The position numbers and the translations under genes were made by a program. A DNA stretch of 64,000 nucleotides from Parapedobacter indicus. Lineage in GTDB: Bacteria > Bacteroidota > Bacteroidia > Sphingobacteriales > Sphingobacteriaceae. Of the stretch, positions 8,067 to 15,533 are shown piece after piece; the first letter of the stretch is position 1, and each line of letters opens with the position of its first letter. Location of the stretch: positions 310,001 to 374,000 of the forward strand of contig NZ_FOQO01000001.1 of assembly GCF_900113765.1 (NCBI RefSeq), written 5' to 3'. The notes under the pieces are model-generated. The model was not told the origin of the DNA. It worked only from the letters and a program-made list of their open reading frames with translations, and ran no database searches.

Positions 8067-9455
8067 TTATAGATGGATCACTTCACCGTATGCATCGGCT
8101 GCAGCTTCCATGATGGCTTCGCTCATGGTGGGATGCGGATGTACGGATTTGATAATTTCGTGTCCGGTAGTTTCCAATTTACGGGCTACCACGATCTCGG
8201 CAATCATCTCCGTTACGTTAGAACCGATCAAATGAGCCCCTAAGAACTCTCCGTATTTAGCATCGAAGATGACTTTAACAAAGCCGTCCTTTGCGCCGGC
8301 GGCGCTGGCTTTTCCGGATGCAGAAAAGGGGAATTTGCCCACTTTAATTTCGTACCCTGCTTCTTTGGCCGCCTTTTCGGTGAACCCTACGGAAGCAATT
8401 TCGGGCGAACAATAGGTGCATCCCGGAATGTTGTTGTAATCGATCGGTTGGACGTCTAGACCTTTGATTTTTTCCACGCAGGTAATACCCTCGGCGGATG
8501 CTACGTGTGCCAAGGCCTGGCCTTTTACGATGTCACCGATGGCATAAACGCCGTCTATGTTGGTCTTATAGTAATCATCTACCACCACACGACCTTTCTC
8601 GGTTTTGACACCCACTTCCTCCAAGCCGAGATTTTCAATGTTCGGGGCGATGCCAACTGCAGAAAGCACAGTTTCGGCTTCGATCGTTTCGGTGCCCTTT
8701 GATGTTTTGATCTGGACCTTACTCAGTTTACCGGATGTATCTACGGATTGTACCTCTGCGCTGGTGAGGATATTGATGCCCGCCTTTTTGAGGCTGCGCT
8801 CCAATTGCTTGGATATCTCTTCATCTTCCACGGGAACAATGCGATCTAAATATTCAACGATCGTCACCTTCGTCCCAATGGCATTGTAAAAATAGGCGAA
8901 TTCGACGCCGATGGCTCCGGATCCGACGACAACCAACGACTCAGGCTGCTTTTCCAGGTTCATTGCCTGGCGGTAGCCAATCACTCGCTTACCATCTTGC
9001 TTCAAGTTTGGTAGCTCACGTGATCGGGCGCCGGTGGCCAGGATGGTATGCTTGGCTTGGTACTCCTTGGTAGCACCTTCGGCGTCTTTTACGTCTACCT
9101 TACCGCCCGTTTTGATTCGAGCGGTACCCATGATGACATCGATTTTATTCTTTTTCATCAGAAACTGGATGCCTTTGCTCATGCCTTCGGCCACCCCTCG
9201 GCTACGCTTGATGATGGCTCCGAAATCGGCCTCACCACCGCTCACCTTAATACCGTAATCTTCGGCATGGTTGAGGTATTCAAACACTTGTGCACTTTTA
9301 AGCAAAGCCTTTGTAGGGATACATCCCCAATTGAGACAAATTCCGCCCAGGGATTCCCGCTCTACAATGGCGGTTTTAAAACCAAGTTGGGATGCCCGGA
9401 TGGCCGCAACATAACCGCCCGGTCCGCTCCCGATTACAATGATGTCGTAGTTCAT
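8067..9455 (-). CDS. lpdA: Dihydrolipoyl dehydrogenase (first copy)
   Basis: 462 residues. It is the FAD-dependent E3 component that reoxidises dihydrolipoamide of 2-oxoacid dehydrogenase complexes using NAD+. Visible parts are the FAD site GSGPGGYVAAIRASQ (9-23), the redox-active disulfide C40-x4-C45 in GGICLNWGCIPTK, the NAD site VVVGSGAIGVEFA, the second FAD contact YAIGDIV, and the C-terminal interface HPHPTMSEAIMEAA with the catalytic His-Glu pair. The ICLNWGC wording is typical of the pyruvate-dehydrogenase-associated E3 in Bacteroidota. No E1 or E2 genes are adjacent. A second, divergent copy lies about 900 bp upstream. Confidence 0.95.
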   Translation of the reverse strand: MNYDIIVIGSGPGGYVAAIRASQLGFKTAIVERESLGGICLNWGCIPTKALLKSAQVFEYLNHAEDYGIKVSGGEADFGAIIKRSRGVAEGMSKGIQFLMKKNKIDVIMGTARIKTGGKVDVKDAEGATKEYQAKHTILATGARSRELPNLKQDGKRVIGYRQAMNLEKQPESLVVVGSGAIGVEFAYFYNAIGTKVTIVEYLDRIVPVEDEEISKQLERSLKKAGINILTSAEVQSVDTSGKLSKVQIKTSKGTETIEAETVLSAVGIAPNIENLGLEEVGVKTEKGRVVVDDYYKTNIDGVYAIGDIVKGQALAHVASAEGITCVEKIKGLDVQPIDYNNIPGCTYCSPEIASVGFTEKAAKEAGYEIKVGKFPFSASGKASAAGAKDGFVKVIFDAKYGEFLGAHLIGSNVTEMIAEIVVARKLETTGHEIIKSVHPHPTMSEAIMEAAADAYGEVIHL

Positions 9456-9519
9456 ATATTTATTCTGTTTCCTGAGATTGATTTCTATTTATGCCGTCAG
9501 CTCAATATTACGGTGGTTA

Positions 9520-9527
9520 CAAACTTA
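9520..9527 (-). promoter_or_regulatory. -7 box TAAGTTTG for lpdA
   Basis: The complement reads TAAGTTTG, matching TAnnTTTG, 64 bp upstream of the lpdA start. The -33 region is not obvious. Confidence 0.4.
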
Positions 9528-9539
9528 CGGTTTTTTTGA

Positions 9540-9570
9540 GAAGTCCGAAAGCCGAAAAGTCCGGAAGTCC
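9540..9570. repeat. Degenerate GAAGTCCG-type tandem repeat
   Basis: Imperfect units of the type AAGTCCG / AAGCCG / AAGTCCG / GAAGTCC follow one another within 31 bp in the 201-bp gap between lpdA and the DUF3817 gene. No coding potential is seen; probably an intergenic simple repeat. Confidence 0.5.
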
Positions 9571-9656
9571 TGCCAATCGTCACATTTCAGTCAAAGCCGT
9601 CCGGAAATGGCTTGGAGTGATAGATAATTGCCTATTTTGGCGGTCAATTTAATAGT

Positions 9657-9965
9657 ATGAGCGCAAATAACAAAGTTTTAGATTGGTTTCGTAACGTTGC
9701 CTTGATTGAGGGGATATCCATGGTTGTCCTGGTCACGTTTTCCGTATTGAAACGCACCACAGATTTCGAGTGGGCTACGTTGGGAGTCAAATATGTAGGC
9801 TGGGCACACGGCATCCTGTTTATTGCCTACGTTTATTTGCTGTGGATGTGCGTGGCCAAATACAAATGGAAATTTGGTCGTGCAGTTGTATTTTTCCTTG
9901 CCTCTCTTATTCCGTTTGCTCCATTTTTTGTCGAACGGAAGCTGCGGCACGAAGAGCAATCCTAA
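9657..9965 (+). CDS. DUF3817 small membrane protein
   Basis: 102 residues with three hydrophobic segments (about 12-31, 43-64 and 76-92). The opening WFRNVALIEGISMVVLVTFSVLK and the central KYVGWAHGILFIAYVYLLW are characteristic of the DUF3817 integral membrane family, in which the order RNxALIEGxS...HGxLF is conserved. Function is unknown. Its stop overlaps the stop of the convergent thioesterase gene by 4 bp. Confidence 0.88.
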   Translation: MSANNKVLDWFRNVALIEGISMVVLVTFSVLKRTTDFEWATLGVKYVGWAHGILFIAYVYLLWMCVAKYKWKFGRAVVFFLASLIPFAPFFVERKLRHEEQS

Positions 9966-10357
9966 GGCCGGTCACCGGCATACGCATAGGTGATTTCTGT
10001 CTTTCCATGCGGCGATGGATTACCTTCCGGATCCAGGTTAACAAACACCAGTTTGTCTATCGTTAAAATACTTTTGCGTGTAATTTTATTACGTACCTGA
10101 CAGGTTAACGTGATGGATGTACGGCCGAAATGTGTAGCGGTGATACCCAACTCGATGATATCGCCCTGCTTTGCCGAACTTACGAAGTTAATTTCAGAAA
10201 TAAATTTGGTGACAATATGCGGGTTGCCGAGTTGTACAATTGCATAGATTACTGCTTCTTCGTCGATCCATCGTAGTAAGGTGCCTCCAAACAGCGTCCC
10301 ATTGGGATTGAGGTCCTCGGGTTTTACCCACTTGCGTGTGTGGAAATTCATCCGCAT
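9962..10357 (-). CDS. YciA-type acyl-CoA thioesterase (hotdog fold)
   Basis: 131 residues, from ATG 10357 (MRMNFHTRKWVKPEDLN). The frame extends upstream into the second lpd gene, but the hotdog fold begins here. PNGTLFGGTLLRWIDEEAVIYA carries the hotdog helix and the acidic residue that activates water in acyl-CoA thioesterases; FVSSAKQGDIIELGITATHFGRTSITLTCQVRN forms the following strands. It would hydrolyse acyl-CoA in the cytoplasm. It starts 4 bp after the end of the second lpdA gene, so it is co-transcribed with it, and overlaps the DUF3817 gene by 4 bp tail to tail. Confidence 0.88.
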   Translation of the reverse strand: MRMNFHTRKWVKPEDLNPNGTLFGGTLLRWIDEEAVIYAIVQLGNPHIVTKFISEINFVSSAKQGDIIELGITATHFGRTSITLTCQVRNKITRKSILTIDKLVFVNLDPEGNPSPHGKTEITYAYAGDRP

Positions 10358-10361
10358 CCCC

Positions 10362-11768
10362 TTATATGTGGATCGCCCGGTTGGCAGTTGCGGCGAGGGA
10401 AGCCTCCCGGAAAGCCTCTGTAAAGGTGGGATGTGCATGGCAAATCCGAGCAATGTCTTCAGCGGATGCACGGTATTCCATCGCTACTGTCGCCTCGGCA
10501 ATCATGTCTGCGGCCCTCGGCCCGATCATGTGTACGCCGAGCACCTCGTCGGTTTCCGTATCAGCCAAAACTTTGACAAATCCATCCGTGTCGCCACTGG
10601 CTTTAGCGCGGCCACTGGCTTTGAATGGAAACGAACCGGTTTTATAGGTACGGCCTTCTGCTTTCAGCTGCTCTTCGGTTTTGCCGACACTAGCCACTTC
10701 GGGCCAAGTATATACCACGCCCGGAATCAGGTTGTAGTCGATATGGGGCTTTTGGCCGGCAATATGCTCAGCGACAAGTACGCCTTCGTCTTCGGCTTTA
10801 TGCGCAAGCATCGCTCCCTTAATCACGTCGCCGATGGCATAGATACCCGGGGCCGACGTTTCCAGGTGCTCATTTACGGGTATCTTTTTGCCCCGTTCTT
10901 CCAATTGAATGCCGACGTTTTCAAGTCCCAGCCCTTCTGTATAGGCTGTTCGTCCCACCGCGACGATGCAGTAATCTCCTTCCCATTTCACCGGTTGACC
11001 CTTTGGATCTTCTGCAGCGATGGTCACCTTCTTCCCCTTGGCCGATCCTCCGGTTACTTTATGTCCCAGGTAAAATTCCACGCCCAGTGTCTTTTTTAAT
11101 ACCCGTTGCAATTCCTTGCCTAAGCTTCCATCCATGGTTGGAAGAATGGATTTCTCGTATTCAATAACGGACACTTTCGCGCCTAAGCGTGCATAAACAG
11201 ACCCTAACTCCAAACCGATTACTCCGCCGCCGATAACGATGAGATGGTTAGGTACCTCCGTCAGCGTTAATGCTTCGGTAGATGTAATGATCCGTTTTTT
11301 ATCAACCGGAAGAAACGGAAGTGCGGTGGGTTTTGATCCAGTTGCGATAATTACGTGCTTACCGCTGATTTGCTCCGTTTTACCGTCATTCTTTGTTATG
11401 TTAACGGTGTTCTTATCGACAAAAGACCCTACCCCGATGAAACTGTCAATCTTGTTTTTCTTGAAAAGAAATGCGATGCCAGCCACATTTTGAGCAATCA
11501 CATCATTCTTACGCGCAATCATCTGCTTCATATCAACCTTGAGGTTGCTCAAGTTGATACCATGGGTGCCAAAATGATGAGCGGCGTTGTGGTAATGCTC
11601 GGAAGAGTCTAAAAGAGCTTTAGAAGGTATGCAGCCTACGTTGAGGCAGGTTCCTCCGAATGTGTTGTATTTTTCAATGACAGCTGTTTTCAAACCCAGT
11701 TGCGCGCAGCGGATAGCTGCCACATATCCCCCAGGCCCGCTACCGATTACAATGACGTCGTATTGCAT
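10362..11768 (-). CDS. lpdA: Dihydrolipoyl dehydrogenase (second copy)
   Basis: 468 residues with the same layout as the copy at 8067: FAD site GSGPGGYVAAIRCAQ, disulfide C41-x4-C46 in GGTCLNVGCIPSK, NAD site VIGGGVIGLELGSVYARLG and C-terminal HAHPTFTEAFREAS. TCLNVGCIPSKALL and the long H-Y-H-N-A-A-H segment resemble the mitochondrial/2-oxoglutarate-dehydrogenase type of E3, while the neighbouring copy resembles the pyruvate-dehydrogenase type. The two are therefore probably old paralogues serving different complexes rather than a recent duplication. Co-transcribed with the thioesterase downstream. Confidence 0.95.
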   Translation of the reverse strand: MQYDVIVIGSGPGGYVAAIRCAQLGLKTAVIEKYNTFGGTCLNVGCIPSKALLDSSEHYHNAAHHFGTHGINLSNLKVDMKQMIARKNDVIAQNVAGIAFLFKKNKIDSFIGVGSFVDKNTVNITKNDGKTEQISGKHVIIATGSKPTALPFLPVDKKRIITSTEALTLTEVPNHLIVIGGGVIGLELGSVYARLGAKVSVIEYEKSILPTMDGSLGKELQRVLKKTLGVEFYLGHKVTGGSAKGKKVTIAAEDPKGQPVKWEGDYCIVAVGRTAYTEGLGLENVGIQLEERGKKIPVNEHLETSAPGIYAIGDVIKGAMLAHKAEDEGVLVAEHIAGQKPHIDYNLIPGVVYTWPEVASVGKTEEQLKAEGRTYKTGSFPFKASGRAKASGDTDGFVKVLADTETDEVLGVHMIGPRAADMIAEATVAMEYRASAEDIARICHAHPTFTEAFREASLAATANRAIHI

Positions 11769-11795
11769 GTGATGATGTTAGTCTACTCGATGGTT

Positions 11796-11803
11796 CAAAG
11801 ATA
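11796..11803 (-). promoter_or_regulatory. -7 box TATCTTTG for second lpdA
   Basis: The complement reads TATCTTTG (TAnnTTTG), 27 bp before the start at 11768, directly after the T-tract of the azurin terminator. Confidence 0.5.
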
Positions 11804-11828
11804 CAAAAAAAGACAGCCGTTTGGCTGC
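11804..11828 (-). terminator. Rho-independent terminator after the azurin gene
   Basis: On the minus strand GGCAGCC-AAAC-GGCTGTC forms a stem (core arms 11823-11827 and 11814-11818) followed by TTTTTTT. On the plus strand the same stem is also followed by T5. Confidence 0.75.
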
Positions 11829-11859
11829 CTTTTTATAAATTTAAAGAACCTGTGTATGC

Positions 11860-12399
11860 CTATTCGGCTACGATTTTCCCTTGCATTACACCGTAGTGAC
11901 CCGGAAAGCTGCACACAAAAGGATAAACTCCTTTTTCATCCAACGTAAATTCAATCGTGTCTGTTTCACCGGGGCCCAACAATTTGGTATGTGCCACGAT
12001 GGACGATCCAAATGTAACCGGGATGTATTCAGTATCTACAGCTTTGATGGCTTCACCGCCGAAAGCGGGGAGGTCAGTTCCTGGTGTAAGGACGACCACG
12101 TTATGTCCCATGGATTCCTTAGGCATCTCACCTACGTTTTTCAGGGTAAGTTTCACCGGCTCGCCGGCTTTCACCCGGAAAAGTTTTTTGTCAAATGTCA
12201 TCAGGTCGTTTGCCTGCAAGGCTACTTCATTGCTCACGGCTACTGTATCCAACCCGGGGATATCTGCCGCAGGTGCTTGCTCGGTAGCTGTTGTTTCTGT
12301 TGATTCAGTAGTAGCTGATTCTTCCTTTGTCTGGTTGCCACCACAGGCGGCAAAAAAAACGGCGCCCGCTACTAGGGGCATCAAAAATAATCGCTTCAT
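11860..12399 (-). CDS. Lipoprotein azurin (type 1 copper protein)
   Basis: 179 residues. A lipoprotein signal ends FFAAC (Cys19), followed by a Thr/Glu-rich linker to about residue 46 and a cupredoxin domain. The copper ligands of azurin are all visible: His99 in MGHNVV, Cys163 in FVCSFPGH, His168, and Met172 in GVMQG. LMTFDKKLFRVKAGEPVKLTLKNVG is the azurin N-terminal strand pair. It is a membrane-anchored periplasmic one-electron carrier. It is followed by a strong terminator and preceded by a TACCTTTG box, so it forms a single-gene unit. Confidence 0.94.
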   Translation of the reverse strand: MKRLFLMPLVAGAVFFAACGGNQTKEESATTESTETTATEQAPAADIPGLDTVAVSNEVALQANDLMTFDKKLFRVKAGEPVKLTLKNVGEMPKESMGHNVVVLTPGTDLPAFGGEAIKAVDTEYIPVTFGSSIVAHTKLLGPGETDTIEFTLDEKGVYPFVCSFPGHYGVMQGKIVAE

Positions 12400-12423
12400 T
12401 TCAATTGCTGTTTATTTGCGCCC

Positions 12424-12431
12424 CAAAGGTA
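12424..12431 (-). promoter_or_regulatory. -7 box TACCTTTG for the azurin gene
   Basis: The complement reads TACCTTTG, 24 bp before the start at 12399. A TTTTTT run about 17 bp further upstream may serve as the -33 element. Confidence 0.5.
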
Positions 12432-12490
12432 ATCGAATTTGAAATCGTAAAAAAGCGCAATTATCACCTAAATGTAATTTTAGTGTTACG

Positions 12491-14098
12491 TTAAGCCGTT
12501 GTCTTCGCATGAGTCAATGTTTTGATGATTTGATACAACGATATTGGATCGAATGGCTTGCCCACCACGGCATCGGCTCCCGCAGCGTAGGCAGCCTGCT
12601 GCTCGCGCTGCAGGACTGAAGCGGAGATGGAGATGATCGGAATTTTTCTTATGTGCTCGCGGGGATCGTTTCGGATCGCGCGGATGGCATCAAACCCGCT
12701 CATTACGGGCATATGTGCGTCCATGAGAATTAGGCTGTATGTGATGTTTTCCACTTTTTCCAGGGCTTCTTTTCCATTTTTTACGGTATCCACAGTGATT
12801 CCCCAGGTATTTAGCATATGGGTAACCATAAAGCTATTGAGTTCATTGTCTTCCGCCAAAAGAATGTGAACATCGGCCAGTGGAGGCAAGTCGGTATACT
12901 GCTTTTTTTCTGATTTTGGGGTTGCTTCAGAATCTTCCTCATCGAACCAGCACTGAAAGACAAATTCACTGCCTTTACCCAATTCGCTATAGGCATGGAT
13001 TTGGCCTTGATGGAGATTAACCAACCGCTTTACGATGGCCAGCCCGAGACCGGTGCCACCAAAACGTTTGGTAATACCTTCTTCCCCTTGCTCAAACGAT
13101 TGAAAAATCTTATCAATGGCGTTGCTGGCAATGCCAATGCCTGTGTCTTTCACCGAAAACTGGATATGTACCCGTTGTTTTGACCGTTTGAGTAACTTGG
13201 TTTCAAGCGTAACACGTCCGTTTTCCGTGAATTTAATGCCGTTGGAAATCAGGTTACTCAGTATTTGTGTCAGCCGGAGTGAATCGGCGAGGATTTGCTT
13301 GGGCAAGCTGTTGTCATTGATTACTTCGAATGTAATCCCTTTTTGTTCGGCTTTATAGGCAAATAGGTTGGTGAGTTCTTTAATAATGTTGACAAAAGAA
13401 GTTTTCGCATAATCCAGCCGCATTTTCCCAGAATCAATTTTGGAGAGATCGAGAATATCATTGATGATGAGGAGTAACTGTTGGGATGCATTTTCGAGGT
13501 AGTCCAACCATTCAGATTGTTCTTCGTTGAGCGGAGAATTTCGCAACATGGTCGTAATCCCCGTGATTCCATTGATGGGTGTCCGTATTTCGTGGCTCAT
13601 GTTGGCTAGGAAATTTTCTTTGGACTTCCGCGCAAGATCGGCTTCTTTTTTAGCCTTCATCAGCTCCATATGTGACCGTTCCAACTCCTCGTTTTTTCGC
13701 TTCAATTCCCGTTGGATGTATACCTGTTGCATAAAAGATTTGACTTTGGCAACGGTAATATCTGGATTGAGGGGTTTATAAAGATAGTCAATAGCGCCGC
13801 TGTGCAGCCCTTTGAGCAGGAACTTATCTTCTTTGGAGATAGCAGTGACCATAATGACCATGATTTGCCAGGTCTTTGGATTGCTCTGCAGCAAGGATAC
13901 AAACTCAAACCCGTTGATCTCAGGCATTTGGACATCCACAAGTGCGATGGCGACATCCTGATTCCAGCAGTAGCGCAACGCTTCGTTGGGCGACGTGCTG
14001 CTCCAGATGTCCAGGTTATCGATGTCGGCCAACAGGGCTTTTAGGCTGAGTACATTTTCTTCTTTATCATCTACAATGATGAGCTTTAATTTCTCCAT
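12491..14098 (-). CDS. Hybrid response regulator-histidine kinase (REC-HisKA-HATPase-REC)
   Basis: 535 residues from ATG 14098 (MEKLKLIIVDDKEENVL); upstream the frame is open but antisense-like and overlaps cheB. Domains in order: receiver (about 2-120, with DVQMPEINGFE), a coiled coil (about 125-160), HisKA with His169 in NMSHEIRTPINGI, HATPase with GTGLGLAIVKRL, and a second receiver (about 410-525, ILLAEDNELNS and LMDAHMPVMSGF). It has no membrane segment, so it is cytoplasmic and takes its input through the first receiver. It is the last gene of the kinase-cheR-cheB operon and overlaps cheB by 13 bp. Confidence 0.93.
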   Translation of the reverse strand: MEKLKLIIVDDKEENVLSLKALLADIDNLDIWSSTSPNEALRYCWNQDVAIALVDVQMPEINGFEFVSLLQSNPKTWQIMVIMVTAISKEDKFLLKGLHSGAIDYLYKPLNPDITVAKVKSFMQQVYIQRELKRKNEELERSHMELMKAKKEADLARKSKENFLANMSHEIRTPINGITGITTMLRNSPLNEEQSEWLDYLENASQQLLLIINDILDLSKIDSGKMRLDYAKTSFVNIIKELTNLFAYKAEQKGITFEVINDNSLPKQILADSLRLTQILSNLISNGIKFTENGRVTLETKLLKRSKQRVHIQFSVKDTGIGIASNAIDKIFQSFEQGEEGITKRFGGTGLGLAIVKRLVNLHQGQIHAYSELGKGSEFVFQCWFDEEDSEATPKSEKKQYTDLPPLADVHILLAEDNELNSFMVTHMLNTWGITVDTVKNGKEALEKVENITYSLILMDAHMPVMSGFDAIRAIRNDPREHIRKIPIISISASVLQREQQAAYAAGADAVVGKPFDPISLYQIIKTLTHAKTTA

Positions 14099-14715
14099 GA
14101 CTGATCTCCTCTCAAGTAATTGTCCAACTGTTGGCTGAATGTGATAAGTTCTTCGTTGTTGAGAACAAGGTCGGCTGCGCCAAGTTTTATCGCTGCTTCG
14201 GGCATTGTTTTTATCTCTGCTTGTTCGGGATGTTGTACAATGCAGAGCCCCGCGGCATGTTGGACTGCGCGCATACCTTGGGCACCATCTTGATTTGCAC
14301 CGGATAGCAATACCGCGAGGGTGCCCGGACCATAAATATCGGCGGCACTCTGCATGGTCACGTCGATGGATGGCCGACAAAAATTTACCGGCTCGGAGAT
14401 ATCGAGCGACAGGCTACGGTCAGGTTCTACTAATAAGTGGTATCCCGCAGGTGCAAAATAAGCCGTACCCGGCCGGATCTGTTCTTTTTCTTCGGCTACC
14501 TTGACCTTGATGTGGGATTTGGCCATGATGCTTTCCTCAACGTTGGTTTCGTACCTGGCATTCCGGTGGATGACGACCAAGATGCCAATGGGTAAATTTG
14601 ATGGTAACACGCTGAGCATGTTAAATAAAATCTTAAATCCGCCAGCAGAGCATGCCAAAATCAATACTTCAATTTGTTGAAGCTTGCTGGAAACGTATGT
14701 TGGTAATTTAAGCAA
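14086..14715 (-). CDS. CheB-type methylesterase, catalytic domain only
   Basis: 209 residues. The catalytic triad of CheB can be placed: Ser23 in ACSAGGF, His50 in VVIHRN and Asp143 in SGANQDGAQG. The receiver domain normally found at the N-terminus of CheB is absent, so activity must be controlled in another way, for instance through the adjacent receiver-containing kinase. It would remove methyl groups from glutamyl esters of a receptor-like protein. No MCP, CheA or CheW gene is nearby. It overlaps the upstream cheR-type gene by 8 bp and the downstream kinase by 13 bp. Confidence 0.92.
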   Translation of the reverse strand: MLKLPTYVSSKLQQIEVLILACSAGGFKILFNMLSVLPSNLPIGILVVIHRNARYETNVEESIMAKSHIKVKVAEEKEQIRPGTAYFAPAGYHLLVEPDRSLSLDISEPVNFCRPSIDVTMQSAADIYGPGTLAVLLSGANQDGAQGMRAVQHAAGLCIVQHPEQAEIKTMPEAAIKLGAADLVLNNEELITFSQQLDNYLRGDQSWRN

Positions 14716-15520
14716 TTTTCTGATAAATATTTTGCTTTTTATTGATAAGTCTAAACCGGTCCTTTAATTGCTCTGACCGCAGTGCTTCTTTCGAACCCAG
14801 GCAAAGAAAGCCAAATAACGCTAAACTTTCATATAACAGGTTGAATACGTGTTCTTGCAATGCTGCGTTGAAATAAATCAATACATTACGGCATGTGATG
14901 AGTTGAAATTCGTTGAATACCCCATCGGAAACGAGGTTGTGAATGGAAAACAAGATGTTCTTGCGCAGATTGTGGTGAATGGCAGCAGCGTCGTATCTAG
15001 CCGTATAGTATTCGGAAAGGGAGTCATCGGATCCGGTTTGCAAATAATTGTCCGAGTATGCTTTCATCTTCCTCAGGTCAAAGATTCCGTCTTTGGCTTT
15101 TTCAAGGACTTTCGAGTTAATATCGGTTCCATAAATAAAGGAGCGTTCGTAAAGACCCTGTTTTTTTAGCAAAATGGCGAGCGAATAAACTTCCTCGCCC
15201 GTGGAACAGCCAGCACTCCATACTTTAATGTGCGGAAAAGTGGCTAAATAAGGAAAAACCTCTTCCCGTAATGCGACGAAAAAAGCCGGATCACGGAACA
15301 TCTCGGTGACGTTGACGGTTATTTCGATAAGAAAGCGGTTAAAAAAACCCGAGGTGTTGATTAGGTTATCTTTCAGGGCCGGAAAATCGAGTCGGTACAG
15401 ATCCATAATCCGGGAAACCCTTCGTTTGAGCGAAGCACGCGAATAGCCGTATAGATCAAAACCATGGACGTGGTTGACCAGTTCAATTAATTCTTCCAAG
15501 TGTTCAAACGATAGGCTCAT
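14708..15520 (-). CDS. CheR-type glutamate O-methyltransferase
   Basis: 270 residues. The SAM-binding segment KVWSAGCSTGEEVYSLAI (about 98-115), the N-terminal helical domain and the segment FQLITCRNVLIYFNAALQ (the CheR CRNVLIYF signature) are present. It would methylate glutamates on a receptor-like partner with S-adenosylmethionine. It starts 13 bp after the end of the large hybrid kinase and overlaps the CheB-type gene. In Bacteroidota such cheR-cheB pairs often accompany hybrid kinases in non-flagellar signalling. Confidence 0.94.
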   Translation of the reverse strand: MSLSFEHLEELIELVNHVHGFDLYGYSRASLKRRVSRIMDLYRLDFPALKDNLINTSGFFNRFLIEITVNVTEMFRDPAFFVALREEVFPYLATFPHIKVWSAGCSTGEEVYSLAILLKKQGLYERSFIYGTDINSKVLEKAKDGIFDLRKMKAYSDNYLQTGSDDSLSEYYTARYDAAAIHHNLRKNILFSIHNLVSDGVFNEFQLITCRNVLIYFNAALQEHVFNLLYESLALFGFLCLGSKEALRSEQLKDRFRLINKKQNIYQKIA

Positions 15521-15533
15521 TACCGGTTAGTTA

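Noticed and set aside
14099..14380. N-terminal extension of the REC-HK-REC kinase
   Set aside because: The extra 94 codons are antisense-like, rich in Arg/Cys/Ser, and overlap the catalytic part of the CheB gene. The receiver domain starts exactly at ATG 14098.
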